Positions 59,879 through 64,000 of a DNA stretch of 64,000 bases are shown piece by piece; position 1 is the first letter of the stretch, and each line of letters starts with the position of its first letter. The position numbers were made by a program, and so were the translations under genes. Origin of the DNA: WHSW01 sp963828755 (GTDB lineage: Bacteria > Actinomycetota > Thermoleophilia > Solirubrobacterales > 70-9); NCBI GenBank assembly GCA_963828755.1, contig CAWHFY010000013.1, positions 124,001-188,000 on the forward strand. Direction: 5' to 3'. The notes beneath the pieces are model-generated. The model searched no databases. It was not told the DNA's origin and worked only from the letters and a program-made list of their open reading frames with translations.

Positions 59879-60325
59879 GTGACTGGCAAGCTCCCCGATG
59901 TGACGGACGCCAACTTCCAGGCCGACGTGCTCGAGGCCGATGTTCCCGTGCTGGTCGACTTCTGGGCTCCCTGGTGCGGGCCGTGCCGCGTCGTCCATCC
60001 GATCCTCGAGGAGATGGCCGCGGAGCGCGACGGCGAGTTGCGCGTCGTCAGCCTCAACGTCGACGACAACCAGCAGACCGCCGGCCGCTACGAGGTCCTC
60101 TCGATTCCGACCATGATCCTGTTCAAGGACGGCTCGGAGGCGAAGCGGATCGTCGGCGCGCTGCCGAAGCGCCGCCTCGAGGCCGAGCTCGAGCCGGCTC
60201 TGCGTCTAGCCCGGCGCGGCATCAGCCGTCGCGCAGGGTCCAGTCGAACGGAATCTCGCCCGAGTGGGGATCGATCCGGTACTTGTCCGGATCGATCGGG
60301 TCGTAGGCGCGGGTCGGAAAGTTGA
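59879..60325 (+). CDS. trxA: Thioredoxin
   Basis: The start GTG 59879 is set by AGGAG at 59867-59871, seven bases upstream, giving MTGKLPDVTDANFQADVLEA. The active site WCGPC is at residues 32-36 (VLVDFWAPWCGPCRVVHPIL), the cis-Pro loop is SIPTMILFKDG, and the last helix is RRLEAELEPAL, where a thioredoxin should end (about residue 108, near 60205). The written frame continues about 40 more residues antisense to the cupin gene; a one-base shift would stop it at TAG 60205-60207. It reduces protein disulfides in the cytosol. Any C-terminal tail beyond residue 110 is doubtful. Confidence 0.9.
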   Translation: MTGKLPDVTDANFQADVLEADVPVLVDFWAPWCGPCRVVHPILEEMAAERDGELRVVSLNVDDNQQTAGRYEVLSIPTMILFKDGSEAKRIVGALPKRRLEAELEPALRLARRGISRRAGSSRTESRPSGDRSGTCPDRSGRRRGSES

Positions 60326-60725
60326 CGATCTCGACGTCGACGTTGCCCGTGTTCTGATCGGCGTGCCAGACACCCGGCGGGATCCGCAGCAGCGACGGCG
60401 TCTCGGGGCCGAACGCGAACACGTCGTACTCGCCATGGCTGCTCGACTCGACGCGGCCGTCGAAGAGGACCACGCGGAGGTTTCCGGCGGCGATGCAGTA
60501 CCGGTCGGCTTGGAGCTTGTGCATGCCCCAGCCCTTGATCCGCCCGGGACGGATCGTGATCCGGTACGCGTGCACCACCGGCTCCGCCCAGAAGGACGGG
60601 TCGCCCATGATGGGGGTCAGCGACCCCCGGTGGTCGACGTGTGTGGTCAGTCGGACGAGCTGGACGCCATCGATCGATGGGCCGCCCGACGGCCGGTCAC
60701 GAGGCGCGGGAGGGGTCACCTCCAT
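60222..60725 (-). CDS. RmlC-like cupin (dTDP-sugar epimerase family)
   Basis: 167 residues from ATG 60725; a start 16 codons earlier at 60773 is possible but would overlap the divergent glycosyltransferase. The cupin shows VQLVRLTTHVDHRGSLTPIM, RITIRPGRIKGWGMHKLQAD (the conserved His follows GWG), RYCIAAGNLRVVLFDGR and LLRIPPGVWHADQNTGNVDV, then IVNFPTRAYDPIDPDKYRID. These strands match RmlC-type epimerases but with a different active-site context from the true RmlC at 31420. It probably acts on another nucleotide sugar for surface glycan. Confidence 0.82.
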   Translation of the reverse strand: MEVTPPAPRDRPSGGPSIDGVQLVRLTTHVDHRGSLTPIMGDPSFWAEPVVHAYRITIRPGRIKGWGMHKLQADRYCIAAGNLRVVLFDGRVESSSHGEYDVFAFGPETPSLLRIPPGVWHADQNTGNVDVEIVNFPTRAYDPIDPDKYRIDPHSGEIPFDWTLRDG

Positions 60726-60763
60726 CTCACGCGCGGCTCGTTGTTGGAATAGAACATCACCGG

Positions 60764-61672
60764 ATGCCACCAACGATCACCGTAGTGATCCCTACCCACA
60801 ACCGGCGGGAGACATGCCTGCTCGCGGTGACCAGCGCGCTCGAGCAGAGCTCGCCGCCGGTCCAGGTGATCGTCCTCGCCGACGGGTGCGACGACGGCAC
60901 CGAGGAGTCGCTCGGCAACCTGGACCAGGCGGTCGAGGTGGTCTCGCTCCCCAAGGCACCCGGCTACGCCTACGGCCACCGCAACATCGCGTTCGAGCGC
61001 GCGCGCGGCGACGTCGTCTCGTGGCTCGGCGACGACGACCTCTACATGCCGGACCACCTCGAGGCGGTCGGTGTCGCGCTCGACGTCGAGCAGGTCGAGC
61101 TCGTCCAGGCCCGGGCCTGCAACGTGCTCGCCGACGGCTCGATCGCCTCGATGGCGATGGACTGGCGGGCCCCGCACTACCGCGAGCTGCTGCTCGGCGG
61201 CCAGAACCGCACCCCGCTGTCGGCGATCTCGCACCGGATCGAGCCCGCGATCGCCGCGGGCGGCTGGGATGCGGAACGCGCGCGCGGCGGCGACCTCGAC
61301 CTCTGGCGGCGCATGCTCATCGGCGGGGCCCGGTCGACGATGCTCGGGTCCGCGACCGTCGTCCACTTCCGCGCGGCCGAGCGTCAGCAATCGTGGCCCG
61401 ACCGAGTCGTCCAGAACGCCGCCTTCCTCGAGCGGCTGCGCGACCCGGACGATCGGGCGCGGATCGACGCCGAGATCGAGGCGGCGCGCCAGCGCCAGAC
61501 GGCGGAAATCGAAGCGGCGCTCGCCGCCGAGCGGGCCGAGCGCGAGCGCCTCGGCGCGCAGGCCGACGCCCTCAGCGGCGAGCTCGCCGGCCTCGCCGAG
61601 CGCCATCGCGAGGTGATCGAGTCGCGCTGGTGGCGGGCGAAGCGCCGGCTCGATCGGCTGCGCCGCCGCTAG
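60764..61672 (+). CDS. Glycosyltransferase family 2 with C-terminal coiled coil
   Basis: 302 residues from ATG 60764 (MPPTITVVIPTHNRRETCLL). The GT-A domain shows VIVLADGCDDGTEESLGNLD, GHRNIAFERARGDVVSWLGD and DDDLYMPDHLEAVGVAL (DDD metal motif), with GGDLDLWRRMLIGG as the acceptor-side motif. From about residue 230 a long charged helix follows (DAEIEAARQRQTAEIEAALA and on), a likely coiled coil ending in a basic tail RRLDRLRRR. It presumably transfers a sugar during polysaccharide or glycolipid synthesis. Its stop overlaps that of ileS in a shared CTAG. Confidence 0.87.
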   Translation: MPPTITVVIPTHNRRETCLLAVTSALEQSSPPVQVIVLADGCDDGTEESLGNLDQAVEVVSLPKAPGYAYGHRNIAFERARGDVVSWLGDDDLYMPDHLEAVGVALDVEQVELVQARACNVLADGSIASMAMDWRAPHYRELLLGGQNRTPLSAISHRIEPAIAAGGWDAERARGGDLDLWRRMLIGGARSTMLGSATVVHFRAAERQQSWPDRVVQNAAFLERLRDPDDRARIDAEIEAARQRQTAEIEAALAAERAERERLGAQADALSGELAGLAERHREVIESRWWRAKRRLDRLRRR

Positions 61673-64000
61673 GCGCGCTCGATCGCGAGGGCCAATTCGC
61701 GACCGTCGACCTCGACCGTGTGGGCGGCCGCGACGCCGTCGAACCCGAGCGAGGTGGCCAGCGTCTCGCCGGCGATGTAGTCCTCGAACGCCCGCGCCGC
61801 CTCGAGCAACTCGGCGTCGCCGCCGAGCGTCAGCGAGATCCGGTCCGTGACTTCGAGGCCGCTTTGCTTGCGCTCGTTCTGGATCGCCCGGACGATCTTG
61901 CGGGCGAGCCCCTCGCGGCGCAGCTCGTCGTCGATCTCCAGCTCCAGCGCGACCGCCCGGCCCGCCTCGGCCTCGACCTCGTACCCGTCGAGGGGGCGCA
62001 GCGCGAGCGTGAAGTCGGTGGGCTCGAGCGTGTGGTCGACCCCGTCGATGTTGATCCCGACCTGCCGCTCGCCGGCGATCGCCGCGGAGACGGCGGTCGC
62101 GTCGAGCGCCCCGACCGCCGCGGCGACCTGCGGCATCGCCTTGCCGAAGCGCGGCCCGAGCGTGCGGTAGTTCGGCTTCACGGAGTAGCTGATCAGCTCG
62201 CCCTCCTCGGAGACGAACTCGACCCCCTTGACGTTGAGCTCGGCCCGCATCAGCGCCTCGAGGCGCTCGAGCTCGGGACGCTCGCTGTCGCTCGCGACGA
62301 TCACCGCCTTGCGCAGTGGCTGGCGGTTCTCGATCCCGGCCGCGGACCGCGCGGCCCGACCGAGCTCGATCGCCCGCATCGCCGCCTCGACGCCGGCCTC
62401 GAGCTCGCCGTCGGCCAGCTCGGGATCGGGCTCCGGGTAGTCACCGAGGTGCACGGACTCGGCGTCGCCGGTCAGGTTCGCGTGAATCTCGTCGGCGACG
62501 AACGGGGTGAACGGCGCGAGCAGCTTCGCGACCTCGATCAGGCAGTGGCGCAGCGTCGCGAGCGCGGCCGGATCGCCCTCCCAGAAGCGCCGGCGGTTCA
62601 GCCTCACGTACCAGTTCGAGAGCTCGTCGACGTAGGCCGCAATCTCGCGCCCGGCGGTGGTGCAGTCGAAGTCGTCCATGCGCTCGATCACCGTCCCGAT
62701 CACCCCCTGCAGGCGCGACAACGCCCACCGATCGAGGTCGTTATCGAGCGGCGAGCGGCGAGCGGCGAGCGACAGCTCCTCGGGCCCAACGCCCTCGGCG
62801 TTCGCATAGAGCACAAAGAACGAATACGTGTTCCAGAGCGTGAGCAAGAACTGCCGCAGCGACTCGCCGACCGTCTCGGCCGAGAAGCGGTAGCCGGCCC
62901 ACGGCTGCTGGGTGGCGAGCAGATACCAGCGGAAGGCGTCGGCGCCCTGGTTGTCGAAGACCTCCCAGGGGTCGACGACGTTGCCGCGGCTCTTCGACAT
63001 CTTCTGGCCCTCGGGGTCCAGGATCAGGCCGAGGCAGACGCAGTTGCTGTAGCTCGTCTGGTCGAACAGCAGCGTGGCCTCGGCGAGCAGCGAGTAGAAC
63101 CAGCCGCGCGTCTGATCCTGCGCCTCGCAGATGTAGTCGGCGGGGAAGCGCTGGTTGAACTCGTCCTCGTTCTCGAACGGGTAGTGAAACTGGGCGAACG
63201 GCATCGCGCCGGAGTCGAACCAGGCGTCGATCACCTCCTCGACGCGCCGCATCTCGCCGCCGCAGGATTCGCAGGCAACGACCACCTCGTCGATGAACGG
63301 ACGGTGCAGATCGTCCGGGATCTCGCCGGTGGCGCGCTCGCGCAGTTCGGCAATCGAGCCGGCGCAAAAGGCCCCGCCGCACGAGCGGTCGGTGCACTCC
63401 CAGATTGGCAGCGGCGTGCCCCAGTAGCGCTCCCGCGAGAGCGCCCAGTCGACGTTGCCTTCCAGCCAGCGCCCGAAGCGCCCGTGCTTGACGTGTTCGG
63501 GGCGCCAGCCGATGGTCTCGTTCTCGGCGAGCATCCGGTCGCGCACGGCGGTGGTGCGGATGTACCAGCTCGCCTTCGCGTAGTAGAGGAGCGGGGTCCC
63601 GCAGCGCCAGCAGTGCGGATAGGCGTGCTCGTAGACCTGCTCGCGGAACAGCCGCCCCTTTTCCTTCAGCGCCGCGACGATCTCCGGGTTGTGCTCGAAC
63701 ACGTACTTGCCCTGGAAGTCGGGGACGCGGTCGTCGTAGTGACCGTCGGGCAGGACCGGGTTCTGCAGCGTCATCTCGTACTGCTCACCGAGGCGGAAGT
63801 CGTCCTCGCCGAAGGCGAGCGCGGTGTGCACGAGTCCGGTGCCGTCCTCGGTCGTGACGAAGTCGCCGAGCAGCACCGTGTGCCCCCGCGGGCCGAAGTC
63901 CGCGCCGGAGACGTAGTCGAACGGCGCCTCGTAGCGGGCGCCCTCGATCGCGGCGCCCGGGAACGTCGCCAGTACCTCGGCGCCCTCGCCGAGCACGCGC
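61669..64000 (-). CDS. ileS: Isoleucyl-tRNA synthetase, C-terminal three quarters (5' end outside window)
   Basis: About 777 residues are visible. The class I signature KMSKSRGNVVDPWEVFDNQG is present, as are the editing-domain end and the catalytic region (ERYWGTPLPIWECTDRSCGG, DVWFDSGA-type DAWFDSGAMPFAQFHYPFEN). The anticodon-binding region is NRRRFWEGDPAALATLRHCL, FTPFVADEIHANL, and the C-terminal DUF5915-like part ends GREL. The domain set is that of the eukaryote-like IleS2 type, which has a long C-terminus. It charges tRNA-Ile. A (GCGAGCG)n tract at 62744-62773 encodes a short insertion (SLAARRSPLDND) before the anticodon domain. Confidence 0.95.
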   Translation of the reverse strand, partial: RVLGEGAEVLATFPGAAIEGARYEAPFDYVSGADFGPRGHTVLLGDFVTTEDGTGLVHTALAFGEDDFRLGEQYEMTLQNPVLPDGHYDDRVPDFQGKYVFEHNPEIVAALKEKGRLFREQVYEHAYPHCWRCGTPLLYYAKASWYIRTTAVRDRMLAENETIGWRPEHVKHGRFGRWLEGNVDWALSRERYWGTPLPIWECTDRSCGGAFCAGSIAELRERATGEIPDDLHRPFIDEVVVACESCGGEMRRVEEVIDAWFDSGAMPFAQFHYPFENEDEFNQRFPADYICEAQDQTRGWFYSLLAEATLLFDQTSYSNCVCLGLILDPEGQKMSKSRGNVVDPWEVFDNQGADAFRWYLLATQQPWAGYRFSAETVGESLRQFLLTLWNTYSFFVLYANAEGVGPEELSLAARRSPLDNDLDRWALSRLQGVIGTVIERMDDFDCTTAGREIAAYVDELSNWYVRLNRRRFWEGDPAALATLRHCLIEVAKLLAPFTPFVADEIHANLTGDAESVHLGDYPEPDPELADGELEAGVEAAMRAIELGRAARSAAGIENRQPLRKAVIVASDSERPELERLEALMRAELNVKGVEFVSEEGELISYSVKPNYRTLGPRFGKAMPQVAAAVGALDATAVSAAIAGERQVGINIDGVDHTLEPTDFTLALRPLDGYEVEAEAGRAVALELEIDDELRREGLARKIVRAIQNERKQSGLEVTDRISLTLGGDAELLEAARAFEDYIAGETLATSLGFDGVAAAHTVEVDGRELALAIERA
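62744..62773 (-). repeat. Heptanucleotide tandem repeat (GCGAGCG)n inside ileS
   Basis: Three perfect GCGAGCG units, preceded by TCGAGCG and followed by AC, the same unit and end as the lhr tract at 33212-33241. On the coding strand it gives SLAARRSPL, placed between the catalytic core and anticodon-binding domain. Confidence 0.72.

Noticed and set aside
60208..60325. A 40-residue basic tail on thioredoxin
   Set aside because: It is the antisense of the cupin 3' end, lies beyond the normal thioredoxin C-terminus and has no counterpart in the family.

Overview
The window is a 64-kb piece of a very GC-rich bacterial chromosome. The gene set points to an actinobacterium, most likely a deep lineage such as Thermoleophilia (Solirubrobacterales/Gaiellales). 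The supporting features are a PafB/PafC WYL pair, a PPOX (F420/FMN) protein, a PAC2 protein, a DUF2342-type zinc metalloprotease, a Mycobacterium-type 7Fe ferredoxin, an Lhr helicase and a CIRCE-controlled groES-groEL operon. The placement is inferred from gene content, not from a marker phylogeny. Genes are packed tightly on both strands with many 1-4 bp start/stop overlaps. No gene-free stretch exceeds about 300 bases, and I see no phage, insertion sequence, CRISPR array or rRNA.

Layout. 1-6123: RibD-C/RpiB pair, GH15 glycosidase, FAD oxidoreductase, sulfotransferase and HAD hydrolase. 6165-9125: sucC-sucD and a broken secreted esterase. 9128-17163: inositol monophosphatase, aminotransferase, GNAT, DtxR regulator, HAD phosphatase, folP and an MrfA-like helicase. 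17197-23179: methyltransferase, tRNA-Phe, SnoaL, AKR, YihY, a YhaM-like nuclease and two paralogous small membrane proteins. 23284-28361: pafBC, MBL hydrolase, PPOX and two secreted proteins. 28391-31968: complete dTDP-L-rhamnose operon rmlA-D-B-C. 32423-40084: lhr, nei, crp, pcm, ASCH and SRPBCC genes. 40150-43534: CIRCE, groES-groEL, terminator, SDR and ferredoxin. 43554-48308: methyltransferase, Mrp, a lysine-rich repeat protein, a zinc protease and a second inositol monophosphatase. 48336-57163: helicase-nuclease, PAC2, a second YhaM-like protein, two half-size TauE proteins, trehalose phosphatase, and an MFS exporter with its MarR regulator. 57251-64000: PolX, two glycosyltransferases, thioredoxin, a cupin and ileS (cut by the window end).

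Functional themes. DNA repair and stress response is dense: MrfA-like helicase, PafBC, Lhr, Nei, PolX, a RecB-nuclease helicase, GroES/EL, Pcm and thioredoxin. Envelope sugar chemistry is the second theme: rml operon, RmlC-like cupin, GT2 enzymes, GH15, OtsB and a secreted clan-A-like glycosidase.

Two cross-cutting observations matter. First, at least a dozen genes carry single-base indels, including groEL, sucD, folP and lhr. Many of these sit in short C or G runs, so most look like sequence errors and not pseudogenes. Second, several small dispersed repeats do not correspond to any feature I recognise: a 48-bp palindromic element present inside folP and at the end of the zinc protease gene (about 88 percent identical), heptanucleotide tandem tracts in lhr, ileS and one intergenic gap, and a hairpin repeat placed exactly between stop and start codons at the sucC/sucD and rmlA/rmlD junctions.
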